A model generated the notes under the pieces. It was not told where the DNA came from. It saw only the letters and a program-made list of their open reading frames with translations, and searched no databases. 64,000 nucleotides of DNA from the NCBI GenBank assembly GCA_030248065.1, contig JASAMV010005825.1:1-64000 (forward strand), in the 5' to 3' direction. This DNA comes from Rhynchonema sp. JSB1_4. Lineage: Eukaryota > Nematoda > Chromadorea > Monhysterida > Xyalidae. Shown piece by piece: positions 34,033 to 44,580 of the stretch (position 1 is the first letter of the stretch; the number at the start of each line of letters is the position of its first letter). The position numbers and the translations under genes are program-made.

Positions 34033-34864
34033 CAGTGTAGTTCCTGGTCCGGCGCGGCGGTTAGTGTACCGTAAAAACCTAAATAGAAGGGGGGGGCTCT
34101 ATTAACTCACTGACCCCATTTTGGGGGGCTCTATTACGGGGGGGCTCTATTCCGGGGGGGGCTTCTATTAATTCACTGACCCGAACCTGAAAAAAATGTT
34201 CCCAGAAATACCCCCGAAAACCCCTAAAAAGGGGTTTGAGAGGATGTTTTTTCGCTTGTAGTCGCATTTATTCGCGTCTAGTCGTCAATAAGAGGCGTAT
34301 TATGTGCTCTGAACGAACAACAAACGTGCATAAATGTACCTGTGCACCACTATCAAGCGTTAATACACTCACTACTGTATAGGGGATGTTACTTAGGGGG
34401 GGCTCTATTCCGGGGGGGGCTCTATTAATTCACTGACCCCTTTTTGGGGGGGCTGTATTACGGGGGGGCTCTATTCCGGGGGGGCTGTATTTAGGTCTTT
34501 ACGGTACCTACCCCTTTTTTCCGTGCGGCGGTTAGTGTACCTACCTGGGGGGAAGGGGGGGGAAGACCCAAATTCAGGAAAAAGTCACTTTTTGAGGTAG
34601 AAAATTTGACCGATTTTTTGCCCTTTTTGGAAAAAATTCTCCATAAAAAGGGTATTTTGGCGACTTTTGACAACATCGACCCAAAAATTACCCATTTTTG
34701 GCCTAAAAATGCCCATTTTAGGCCTAAAAATGCCTATTTTGGGCAAAAATTGAGGCGGTTAGTGTACCTGGCGCGGCGGTTAGTGTACTAGTGTACCTTG
34801 GTCGCGGCGGTTAGTGTACCTTAGGCGGGGGACCCCCCCTCCCCCCCCCCCAGGAACTACACTG
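34033..34864. mobile_element. hAT-type MITE, 832 bp
   Basis: The terminal repeats are CAGTGTAGTTCCTGG and CCAGGAACTACACTG. The 8-bp duplication GGTCGACC is perfect (34025-34032 and 34865-34872). It contains GCGGCGGTTAGTGTACC units near both ends and a nested mariner-like MITE at 34069-34504. Confidence 0.92.
34069..34504. mobile_element. Mariner-like (TA) MITE, 436 bp, nested
   Basis: The ends CCGTAAAAACCTAAATAG and TATTTAGGTCTTTACGG are inverted, each next to TA. The internal motif GGGGGCTCTATTAATTCACT repeats in both orientations. Its centre holds a block (GCGTATTATGTGCTCTGAAC and surroundings) also found inverted near 11785. Confidence 0.75.
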
Positions 34865-34872
34865 GGTCGACC

Positions 34873-35838
34873 CAAACTTGTTGACGATAAATAGATGGTG
34901 GGGGGTCGCCAAAAATCAAGGTATAGTATAGTGTACTAAGTAGGTAATAATGTGTGAATGTGAATATTAATGAAAATGTACATAGATGTAGCAAATCCGC
35001 GCGATTTTTTGCCTATCTGGGGTAAAAAAATACCGATTTTGAGTCAACAATGTCAATTTTGAAAATTTCTGACGGATTCGGCAAGTAAGTGATCAGTATT
35101 ATCTATCTGACGACTTTTTCATGGAAAACAATTTATTTTCAACCAAAAAAATAGATTCAAAAATCGCAAAAATTATGACAAGGATTGGGTTAATCTGAGC
35201 CAAAAATTCGGGCCGGGCCGGCCGGAGATTTGGGGATTCGGGTCGGGCCGGGCCGGAGATTTGGGGGCTCGGGCCGGGCCGGCCAAACCCGGCCCGATTG
35301 CGACCTCTGTCTGTAGTACACCTTGGTCGCGGCGGTTAGTGTACCTTAGGGGGACCCCCTCTCCCGTCATCTGGAGCCTGGAGCGGGCTCTGTTCTCTTC
35401 CAAATCAAAATGTCCGTTCTTGACAGCACTCAACTTCGGACTCCGCATAGTACCATTGATGTGCCGGGCAGAAGAACGATCGCTCTGCCAAATGAAGCGC
35501 GTTCCCCAGAGGAAATGTTTATATTTTGTCAACCTGCTGTTGCGGTGCACTTACAGTTTCCCAATATTACAAGTTTGCTCACAGCGTATCAGCAGCAGCA
35601 GCTCGATGTTCTCCACTGCATATTTTTCAGCTCACAATCCATGCAAGGCCTGGTATAATAGGAACGTATTGTTATTTCGTAAGCCTTTTAGCGCGTGGAA
35701 GTTTGGGTTACCGTTTTCGCTGGTAAAAGCACCACGCTTTATTTTTGCGAGTCCAGCCGCTATGAGAATAATAAGAAAGATATATCCATTGCCACACTTA
35801 CTTTCAGCCCCATTACAACGGAAGCTATGAGAATCAAA
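34873..35838. other. Repeat tail and intergenic region
   Basis: The end of a second GGGCC-type hAT is visible near 35311 (CGATTGCGACCTCTG, complement of CAGAGGTCGCAATCG). Its other end was not found. After 35370 the sequence looks unique, with no exon recognised before the next gene. Confidence 0.45.
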
Positions 35839-36516
35839 ATGCGTCCCTCAGCAAGCCACGTTCTGTTGTCGTTGCGCACATTGGTGTCGCTGTTACCGAG
35901 TCCAATTGATTGTGGGTCACTGCCGAATGACAAAAATTGTGAGAGTATGAATCGAAGTGTGCTCGCCGATCGGGAATACGTTTCTTGCGTTGTTTTCATT
36001 TCAGAATTTAGAGGTGTTTTCTTCCATGACCTGACCCCATATGTCATGTACCTTGTGTCCTGCAAGAGTAGACGATTACTTTGAAAACATTTGTACGATG
36101 TTTCATTGACGGCGATGTATGCATACGTTCATATAGTCATACAGTGACATTCCAGTTATTGAGGGCAGTCCGTTTGTTTGTGTTCATCAAGATTAGATTT
36201 GATTTTGACAAAACTCAAAATACATGCTTGGAATCGGTACATTTTCAAACTGATTCAATGCATTCGTGCGTTACAAAGCAAGCTCTTTGTTGCAAATTGA
36301 GACAGCCTTGGTGAAACACGTGTTATTTTGATTGAATTCCATTTCCAACATTTGTTCATTTTGCAGCTGTCACATGCCCACCATCTGGCCATTCTGCCGA
36401 ACACGGTGCATCCACTTGCGCATTGTCATCACCCGACGACGAGTCATCTTTGGATAGTCTGCGCCAATATCTCTGTTGAAGTTGCGCCAGATAAAGTGAT
36501 AACTTTGTTGTTATAA
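35839..36516 (+). CDS. Possible secreted peptide, diverged member of the 4-Cys family
   Basis: Exon 1 is 35839-35979 (starting MRPSASHVLLSLRTLVSLL, a signal-peptide-like stretch) and exon 2 is 36367-36516. Exon 2 starts LSHAHHLAIL, close to LSRAQHLAIL of the gene at 38834-39273 and preceded by the same GCAG|CTGTCAC junction. Past that point the frame diverges and the Cys spacing differs. It is either a fast-evolving member or a decayed copy with a frame change. The predicted product is 96 aa. Confidence 0.45.
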
Positions 36517-36942
36517 TCACATTGTATTTATGCACATTAACAATTGAGTGCTGAAAATTGACCTGTGTCATAGTTAACGTGAATTGGATATTTTCCAATT
36601 TACCAACCATCGAGGTTGATCGGTTCTCCTCAGGTGATTTTTATCGGTCGTAAGCCAAGATGAAAGACAGTTTACATTGTATACGCAGCAAGGAAGAGCA
36701 ATCATGTTTATCACGGCATGGTGGTGGTGGTACTGCCATCCGAAGAGAACGTGTTTTAGACTACGAGAAAAAGCTCAAATTGCAAAGCAATATTTACATA
36801 AAAATGTTTACCACGATATATAACAGTCGCACATCCTTGCGTAAAATCTTCAAGAGAAAACTGAATCGAGGCAAAAAGTGAATCGTCTGAAAAATGGGCG
36901 GCAGCAAAATCAAGTTCGAGCAAAATCCAAGTTCGATCATGG

Positions 36943-37380
36943 TTAGAAGCAATAGACGGGCAGACAGTAGCCAGAGATAAAACAGGCCCAGAATCCGTCT
37001 TGTTGGGCCTTGAGATGGCACCACTCAATGACGTCCTTCCACTCTCGTGGACGTGGGGGCAGGCCACCGGCGAGAGCGACCGCTGGCGGTTGTTCGTTGC
37101 CAATCGTGACCGACTCATTAATCGGGTCCTACAGTGAAACATCGTTGAATTCATCAATCCATTTCATTCCATCTTCGTTTTGTTACTCTGATTACAAGTA
37201 CTGACTTTTGGTATCATATCACATGGCCCACTGCCAGCCGTAAACTAAAACCAAAGCCTGAAGTCTGCTCTGACCCAGGCAAGACTGCGGGCTGACAATG
37301 GGAAAGAAACTGACCGATGCCTTCATTCCGTGAAACATCAGCAGCGCCAGCGGCAACAGGTGAGAAGCGATGTTGAACAT
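36943..37380 (-). CDS. Small secreted Cys-containing peptide, 83 aa
   Basis: Exon 1 is 37315-37380, coding for MFNIASHLLPLALLMFHG and four more residues, a typical signal peptide. The donor GTCAGT is in phase 0. Exon 2 is 36943-37128 after CTGTAG, starting DPINESVTIG and ending in TAA. The mature part is Pro-rich (GGLPPRPREWKD), then has four Cys in the last 27 residues (EWC, WAC, GYC, VYC). No known family is recognised. It lies inside the cluster of plus-strand secreted peptide genes but shows no sequence similarity to them. Both exons are open and phase-matched; expression is unproven. Confidence 0.5.
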
Positions 37381-37469
37381 GGTGATTTTGAATGATATAC
37401 TGTACAGGTCGATTTCTTGGTTGGTGTTTGGTTTTCTATTTGAAATCTTTCTTCATAGGTTTTCTTTAA

Positions 37470-37665
37470 TAGATAGTTTTTCTACGCGTGGCAGCACCGT
37501 AACGTTTCGACGTCCTTTTCTTTCTTCGATAATTTTTCTACGCGTGGCAGCACCGTAACCTTTCGCCTTCCTTTTCTTCGATAGTTTTTCCACGCGTGGC
37601 AGCACCGTAACCATTCGCCTTCCTTTTCTTTATTCGATGGTTTTTCTACGCGTGGCAACCCTGAT
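37470..37665. repeat. Tandem repeat, four units of 52-56 bp
   Basis: The core TACGCGTGGCAGCACCGTAA or a close variant starts near 37483, 37539, 37591 and 37647, joined by T- and C-rich spacers with TTCGCCTTCCTTTTC. The last unit is degenerate (CGTGGCAACCCTG). It lies 90 bp upstream of the minus-strand secreted peptide gene, in its likely promoter, so a regulatory role is possible but unproven. Confidence 0.8.
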
Positions 37666-38344
37666 GCAACCTCCTTGTCGTGGTGACAGACAGTTTAGTG
37701 CCCAGTCTGCCGTCAGTGTGTGCTACGGATGTGTGCAAGCAAGGAATCGGTGCAAGTGTGATAAACGAAAAAGCGTAACAAAACACGCCAGTTATTCAAC
37801 ATCAGTGTAAATTTAGATCATTTATTTAGCAAAACCTAATAGGCGACTGTGGGCATGGGCAGTGGAGTGGTTTCGACTTGTTTTGCTTTGATAAGCAGGT
37901 GGTGCGGAAACTACTGTGGTGCTTTTTATGTGACGTTTCACTGAAAAGTTGAAAACACAGTGATTCATTTCAAAAGAGCCCAACCACACGAAATAAGTAT
38001 AAAATCATGTCAGTATACCTATGTAGCTACCATAATCGCAAAATTTTCCACAAATAATGAATTGTCCAATAAAAGTGTTTTCGTCGCCAACGCCAACTGG
38101 TTTGGCTGACGTACGACGCTCGCTGAGTTGATAAGAGTATATGCTCATCCTCGCATGCAAAAAGTTCGGTAATCAGTTTACCAAATTTAGCTAAAAGCTG
38201 CTTGTCCTGATTTGAAAAAACGCAAGAAACATTCTGTGGTGACCTGATGCTTACATTTATTATAGCTATTTGTAGTGACCCACTATTGAGAACCTGAAAA
38301 ACTTGCACGTTTGTAGTGAATATTGTTTTGAAAACGAAAATATG

Positions 38345-38632
38345 GGCTTTATATAGTAAATTTCTAATTTCGTTGCCTCATACACTTTTACAGACGCAGG
38401 GAAACTGCGGTTCGAAGTCGAGGCAGGCAACAAGCTCAACACACAGTCAACAAGCCACGCAGCTGACTCGTGTGTCTTTTCGAATGTTTCAGTCACACAA
38501 GCTGTGTGTGTCAGCTGCGTGGCTTGTTCACTGTGTGTTGAGCTTGTTGCCTGCTTCGACTTCGAACGGGAGTTTCCGTGCGTCTGTACGAATGCATGAG
38601 GCAACGAAATTAGAAACTTACTATACCTATTT
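38345..38632. repeat. Palindromic MITE, arms about 120 bp
   Basis: TATAGTAAATTTCTAATTTC at the left is mirrored by GAAATTAGAAACTTACTATA at the right. GTTCGAAGTCGAGGCAGGCA (38410) mirrors TGCCTGCTTCGACTTCGAAC. It shares its TATAGTAAATTTC end with the element at 39725-39977, and TA repeats flank it. Confidence 0.8.
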
Positions 38633-38833
38633 TTTGTACCTGTTTTGTACCTGTTTACCTAAAAGAAGCCCATCCGTTTAGGATGATGTTTCCTGCGGGT
38701 AATTGCTGATTCTGCGGACTTGCGTTAACGACAATAGAATTAGCCAAAATGTCGGATCACGCGTTCTGAACAGCTTGACAACAGTGTCCATTTTTCTTCA
38801 GCCGCGCTCCATCAAAATATAACACGGGTCAAA

Positions 38834-39273
38834 ATGCGCTCGGCTGAGAGTGCAAATCACGCTCTATTGTTAGTCTGTATATCATTGGTGACGCCAAGTG
38901 AATGCCGTGCGCCACAGTCCCTAATTGATATGACCAAGCTGATCGGAAAATGTGCGGAACTGTGCAGGCCAATCGCTGGACAGGTCGGTTAGGCTTCAAT
39001 CGGTTTTAATGCGTATACAACGGGACACATGAAGGATGGAACCGTGATTGCTTTGGTACTGTCACTGAAAAACACTGTCAAGCTAGCCGAAGTTAGAAAT
39101 ATCGAATGTACTCTTTTTAAATAACGTCACGTGACCCGGGATGATCTCACCGGTCACTGTCAACATTTTCTCTCCATTTGCAGCTGTCACGTGCCCAGCA
39201 CCTCGCTATTCTAGCACGATGCGTCGCGAGAGCGCGGAGAACTGGCATCTGGACATGTGAACCCCTTGGATAG
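38834..39273 (+). CDS. Small secreted 4-Cys peptide, 79 aa
   Basis: Exon 1 is 38834-38983 and exon 2 is 39184-39273 (TAG), phase 0, donor GTCGGT, acceptor TTTGCAG. The N-terminus MRSAESANHALLLVCISLV is a signal peptide with likely cleavage near SECRA. The mature part has SLIDMTKLIGKCAELC in exon 1 and LSRAQHLAILARCVARARRT, then WTC, in exon 2. The four core cysteines follow C-x3-C-x~19-C-x~11-C in a predicted all-helical chain. The same exon break and Cys frame recur in the gene at 42709-44204, which supports real genes. No named family is recognised; a secreted signalling or defence peptide is a guess. Confidence 0.65.
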
Positions 39274-39724
39274 AGTCCGTCACCAACATCGGCTTCCATC
39301 CACGTTGTGATTATTTGATGAGATCGTTGCTGGTGACACGTTGTGGCCTATATATTTATGTGGTGAACGCATGTTGTCAAAGCAGGCTGTCTGGTATAGC
39401 CTCCAACGCGGATCGTCTGTGTTTCTGGGCTGTGCGTTTGCTTTTCTTCCGTTGATGTCGTTGGTATCAATAGTATCAACGAATCGACTACCCAAATCCA
39501 GAGTCGAGTAACAAGATATTACACCTTTGTCTATGTGCACCCCCCCCCCCAGATTGAACTCGGTGACAAGTAGCTTTAACGACCAGCGTTGATCATTTAC
39601 GTTGACAATCAAACAATAATGAGCCTAGGTATTCAATATCTGTATATTTTGAGTGTGATTACCTGCTCAGGTTGGAGGTTGGATTACCTTGCGCTCGTCA
39701 TCCCAGTGTTACATATTTTATGCA

Positions 39725-39977
39725 GTATATTTAATTTCCAAATTCGCTGCCGCACAATGAATAAATACGCCCCGTAGTTAGGTAATGTCAAGTTCTAAAC
39801 CCGAACGCTAAGCACGCGCAGTCCTGAAACATTGCGCGCAGCTGCCTGGCTGGCTGGCAAGCTGCACGTGCGTCTGCTGCCCGAATGTTTCAAAAGCTAA
39901 ATTTCGGGTTTAGAACGTGACATTGACTATGCGGCGTATTTTACTGTGCGGCAGCGAATTTGGAAATTTACTATATA
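39725..39977. repeat. Palindromic MITE, arms about 100 bp
   Basis: TAATTTCCAAATTCGCTGCC at the left mirrors GGCAGCGAATTTGGAAATTT at the right, followed by ACTATA. The centre is GC-rich (GCTGCCTGGCTGGCTGGCAA). Same family end as 38345-38632. Confidence 0.8.
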
Positions 39978-40244
39978 AGGTTCCCAACTGGTGACGGCAT
40001 GGCATCAAAATGGTGACGCCAGATGTAACCGTGCACAAAATGTCGCAACAACAATTTCAAAGTATTTGCAATATTTTTTTGAGTTCGGTATTGGTATGAT
40101 TCATAAATATAAGGGTGTTACCTCTCCCACTCACTATCTTTTTGTGACTTTGATTACCTCAATCTGACGAAATAACTGTGGATTCAATGAAATTATAACC
40201 CAAACAAACAAACCCCAACCAGCAGCATTGATCGATGGCATACG

Positions 40245-40429
40245 CAGGGCTCAGCAAAAAAAATCTTTTTTAAAAACATTTTTTTAAAAAAAAGGTTTAA
40301 AAATTGGGGGTTTAAAAAAAAGTTGCATTTTTTGCGTTTTTGCGCGTTTTTTAGGCAGGCTTGGTAAAATTTCTCCGAATCTCAGACTTTTAAAAAAAAC
40401 TTGTTTAAAAATTTGTTTCCAACCCTGGG
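40245..40429. mobile_element. Decayed hAT MITE of the CAGGGTTGGGC family
   Basis: The left end is CAGGGCTCAGCAAAAAAAAT and the right end GTTTCCAACCCTG, with A/T blocks between. The left flank GGCATACG is not duplicated on the right (GGAATAAG), so it is old or deleted. GCGTTTTTTAGGCA is shared with the inner part of 25052-25784. Confidence 0.6.
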
Positions 40430-40561
40430 AATAAGAACCTCACACACCACTCACTTGTTTATTTGCAGTTGTTGTTTTCAAATTTAAAGTTGCACATGCA
40501 AGTAATTCGTTTATGACATAAGATTTCAGATGAAGACTGAGCAAACGAACGAGACAGTACT

Positions 40562-42238
40562 CTTTAAAGGGCTCAGGACATAACCGTAGGAAGGATATCA
40601 GGCCATAGTGTCACACATCGTTGGAAAGCATTCTGACCGCAGATGTCACGCACAAATTTTAAGCTTCTTGGAGAATCGCTATCTCTTGGTAGAGCGACTG
40701 TTCGTTCCAGAAAAAAGTGAATTTTCGTACAACTTGGAACGACCGGTGCAGAAACCCCAAATGAGCTGAAAGTGAAGTAACACGTGGATAGGATTACAAC
40801 AGCTTCTGAATAACTTATCATCACAACTTCAGTCGCTCAAGCTATTGCTTCACTTGGTGAGGGTGCGAAACGTTCCAAATATGGGCCATATTTTTCGAGA
40901 ACACAAGTTTGTCTCTAAATTTTGAGGCCGCGCTTTGTGTTGCATGAATGACAATGCAACAGAAAATTAGAGCATTATCGATAGTCTCACAAAATAAGGT
41001 TTTAAAATTTGGAAACACTTAGGTAGCGGCGTGACAGGCCGAAATAAACCCAAAAGTCGGCCCTAAACTGCATAGTTGCATTCATTGACGGAAATGTGAT
41101 GTAAATTGGCCACGTATTGCATATTGCATCGCATTGGACGAGAAAGTCAGATAAACGGACAGTCCAACAATCTAGACAAATTTCAAGACTTCAAACTCCA
41201 TGGACCGGCTGCTGCAGCCATGCCAACCTGAATAAGGTAATTGGCTAGAAGTCGTTACTGTTAAAGACCATTGCATGTTTGATAGCATCAAACGATGTAG
41301 CTTCAAAATAGCTATCGAACGATATATGGCTTATGGCATGCCTACACTACCTCATACTACGGACAAGAAACGGTCAAAATCCCGAAATCGCGCATGGTGA
41401 CGTGACAGTTCATTCCAGAATCGTCAAACAAGCAATTTTTTAGCCTCTGCCCTTAAGCCTAAGAATTTATTAGGGCTTGTCATATATCGTTCGAAAGCTA
41501 CTCTCGAGATACATTGTTTGGTGCTATTACATTTGCAATAGCTATTAACAGTAGGCATTTTAGCTGAATATTGTATTTTTCAGGTTAGTATGGCTGCCCC
41601 GAGAGATCTGTTGACCTTGCGGTCTTCGGACCTTCATAGGTTGTTAAACCAGACGTTTCTCTCAATTTTTTGTTTCGAATGCGACACATTCTGTGGCCTT
41701 TATATGTCACAATTCTGGCGATGAATGTAACCATCTAGTTTTGTGGCAATTTAGTGGATTTTTAGGCCTGCCACAGAGCTAGCCATGACATGAGTGTCAA
41801 AGTTTAAAAACCTTATTTTCAAGCACTTTCCACCATGCTCTATTTCACCATTGAATTCTTATTTCTACAGCGCAAAGCGCGACCTCAAAATTCAGGAAAA
41901 AACTAGTGTTCTCGAATCATATGACCGAGTTTTGGAACGTTTCGCACCCTCACCATGGCTTGAGCGACTTAAGTTGTAATGATAAGTTATTCAGAAGCTG
42001 TTGTAATCCTATCCACGTGTTACTTGACTTTCAGCTCATTTGGGGTTTCTGCAAGGGTCGTTCCAAGTTGTGCAAAAATTCACTTTTTTCTGGAATGAAA
42101 AGGCCCTCTACCAAGAGATAGCGAATCTCCAAGGAGCTTAAAATTTGTGCGTGACATAAATTCTCAGAATGTTTTTCAACGGTATGTAACAATATGTCCT
42201 GCTACCCTTCCTTAGGTTATGTCCCGAGCCCTTTAAAG
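40562..42238. repeat. Large foldback element, 1.7 kb, TTAA target
   Basis: CTTTAAAGGGCTCAGGACAT at the left mirrors TATGTCCCGAGCCCTTTAAAG at the right. The match can be followed inward through AACACGTGGATAGGATTACA (40780) against TGTAATCCTATCCACGTGTT (42003), to a centre near 41400. TTAA lies at both ends. Its two long ORFs are arm translations. It lies between two secreted peptide genes. Confidence 0.85.
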
Positions 42239-42708
42239 CAGAAACAGCCTTACACTGGTGCGCTGCGTCATTTGCAGTTGACGATGTTCCGAGTTGCTCA
42301 CACCAGCAACCAGATCATTTCTACACTGTTCGTTTCAATGTTTTCAAATTCAAATTTTGATCAGTACACGTTCCGACACATTACGTGGCTCCCAGCCAAT
42401 ATTTCCCAGGCCAAAACTTGTCATAAAATCATTTCCTTTTTTGAGTACTATGTGTATCACGTCAAGAATTAGTGTTCTTCCCATCAACCTGGCCGATGTC
42501 AAACTTGGGCATCGATCGATTCACATCCAATCGGGCCACTCTTGTTCCACGTTCGCGCAGATCGAAATTTGTGGCATCTGTAAATCTTGAGATATCCTTG
42601 TTGACACGAAAATTGACGCCATCCGTGCGGTGGTAATGCTCACCCAGTCTCATATGGTACATGCCCATCGGCTTTTGCTTTATTTCAGCATTTGTTCGGT
42701 CAGCCAAA

Positions 42709-44204
42709 ATGCAAGTTCGCTACGTTCGACTATTGTTAGGCATGATGTTGCTGTCACTGACCACTACTCCCATTGACGGCAATCCAACTGCGGTGCCGGG
42801 CTTACTCGATTTGAACACAATCATCGGCAGATGCTGCGACCTGTGCAGTCGGGTCGAGCCAGCAGCGGTTGGTGTTGGGAAACATATGTAAGTCGCACAT
42901 ATGTAGCTTATAATAAGAGCGTGAAAAGTAAAGGACGGGGATGGGCGACCGGTCCATGGAAGGCGAATTTACCCATACTATGTACGTATTACCAATAAAC
43001 CTGTCCCTAACAACCCATACCAATTTTTTGGCTGTTTGATCGCTCTGCTGCGGCTGATACTTGCAATATCGATGCAGTTACAACATCAACATTAACAAAA
43101 ACAATGCTCTGATTAGCTATAAAATTATAAAACGCGACGCGTTTAGGTAAGGTTTATGTGTAGGTATGTATATGTATTAAAATTATGCAACTCGGGTTCT
43201 GTGGACCGAGCCCTGCATGTACCCACAAGCCAGTCCTGCACCGAAACAAGCCTGAGGCCTAAGCCTAGGCCTAAATAAGCCCATGGGGCAATCTTTCAAC
43301 TTATACGTATCCAGCAGCCTTCGGATTAAAGGGGGCCTTTCGCATTTCAAACCGCCTTCAAACTTTGCACGCATTTGAATATTGTTCAGAGCGTTATTAA
43401 ACGCTCACGCAGCAGAACCCAATCTGCAGCATGCGACCGGGAGATGCCCTTCAAGAGTAACATCCGGGAACAAAATCAAATGTTGGGACCAGCCCAATTT
43501 CTACCTGCGCATTCAGGCAAACTGCTTGATCAACAATGTGTCAAGGCGAATGAATGTTTCGCATGAAACTTGCAACGCCGCCATGGAATTTCGCTTTTCT
43601 TTTTATTTCGAATTTCAACGAATTGTTCCAGCGTGACAAGCAGACCTTGAAACATTTAGCAGCCAAGCATGAACAATTCGTTGCAATTCGAAATAAAAAG
43701 AAAAAGAAAATTATAATTAGGGACGTGGCTTCTTGCTTCGCACGAATCATTTGGGCTTGACACATTATTGATCAAGCAGTTTGCCTGAATGCGCAGGTAG
43801 AAATTGGGCTGGTCCCCACATTTGATTTTGTTCCCGGATGTTACTCTTGAAGGGCATCTCCTGGACGCATGCTGAACGTTAGACCTCCGGTGTGTTTGAC
43901 TTTTATGACGCCTTGACCACTGTCTGAACACATGCGAGGTTTGAAGGGGGTTTGAAATGCGAAAGGCCCACTTTAAGTCAACATTGAGTTTTGTTTCCAG
44001 CTTGATCTCAGGCATCGGCCGAGAATACCGGCACGCGACACCCGCGCATTAGGTACAACAATTTTAATCAGCACGTGATATGTGAATTGGGGAATACATA
44101 GCTTCCTTATTCTGCAGGTACCAGCCGACAAGTACCTGAGAGCTCTCGTTCAATGCATTGGTAGAGCGCGTAATCATAATTCGTGGCACTGTCAACTTTC
44201 GTGA
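42709..44204 (+). CDS. Small secreted 4-Cys peptide, 81 aa (paralogue)
   Basis: Exon 1 is 42709-42867: MQVRYVRLLLGMMLLSLTTT signal peptide, then PGLLDLNTIIGRCCDLC. Exon 2 is 44118-44204 (TGA), starting VPADKYLRALVQCIGRARN and ending WHCQLS. Donor GTTGGT, acceptor TCTGCAG, phase 0. The alignment with the gene at 38834-39273 runs through both exons: LLDLNTIIGRCCDLC against LIDMTKLIGKCAELC, and YLRALVQCIGRAR against HLAILARCVARAR. An extra Cys follows the first core Cys. The 1.25-kb intron contains a complete foldback element. A competing downstream donor GTAAGT (42882) would lead to a stop early in exon 2. Confidence 0.62.
43325..43981. repeat. Foldback element, TTAA target, about 650 bp
   Basis: TTAAAGGGGGCCTTTCGCAT at the left mirrors ATGCGAAAGGCCCACTTTAA at the right. 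TTCTACCTGCGCATTCAGGC (43499) mirrors GCCTGAATGCGCAGGTAGAA (43784). Shared blocks show it is the same family as 62233-62884. It lies wholly inside the intron of the second 4-Cys peptide gene. Confidence 0.85.
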
Positions 44205-44580
44205 AAAGTCACCAGCCATGCGGATTATTGTACAATCAATTCGTTGTATCTGGTTGATATGTGCAGTATTTTGCTCGGCTCAATTGTGGTTTAGATATCG
44301 TTGTATTTATTTTACTCTCGTGTGCATTACTGCACGTAATGCTACCAGTTTACTTGCTTGTCGACATTGTACAGATCACCTCGTTGTATATTCTGTGACA
44401 TGAACTGAACCCTTGAACAATCTGCAATGAGAGAAATTTATGTGAAAGGTGAATTGTGAATGGAAAAACATGTGAATGTGCATCGCTATAATCAGTATAC
44501 CATACTAAAAACCAGAGTAATAAAGGTCAGTCGAAAATACACAGCCAACGATCGAAAATGGGAATCAATAACAAAGAATT

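Noticed and set aside
35261..35830. 189-aa open frame on the plus strand
   Set aside because: It begins in the GGGCC end of a hAT element, and overlapping frames are equally open; no domain.
37470..37665. Possible CRISPR-like array
   Set aside because: Four direct repeats, but in eukaryotic DNA, with similar rather than unique spacers and no cas genes; a simple tandem repeat.
40573..42121. Paired ORFs at both ends of the 1.7-kb palindrome
   Set aside because: They are mirror translations of the inverted arms, with no conserved domain.
42868..42888. Donor GTAAGT at 42882 for the second 4-Cys peptide gene
   Set aside because: It would put exon 2 out of frame with an early stop; the GTTGGT donor at 42868 gives the full alignment with the paralogue.
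44218..44403. ORF with a signal-peptide-like start (plus)
   Set aside because: It lies directly after the stop of the 4-Cys peptide gene, has no downstream mature region of protein-like composition and no splice partner.
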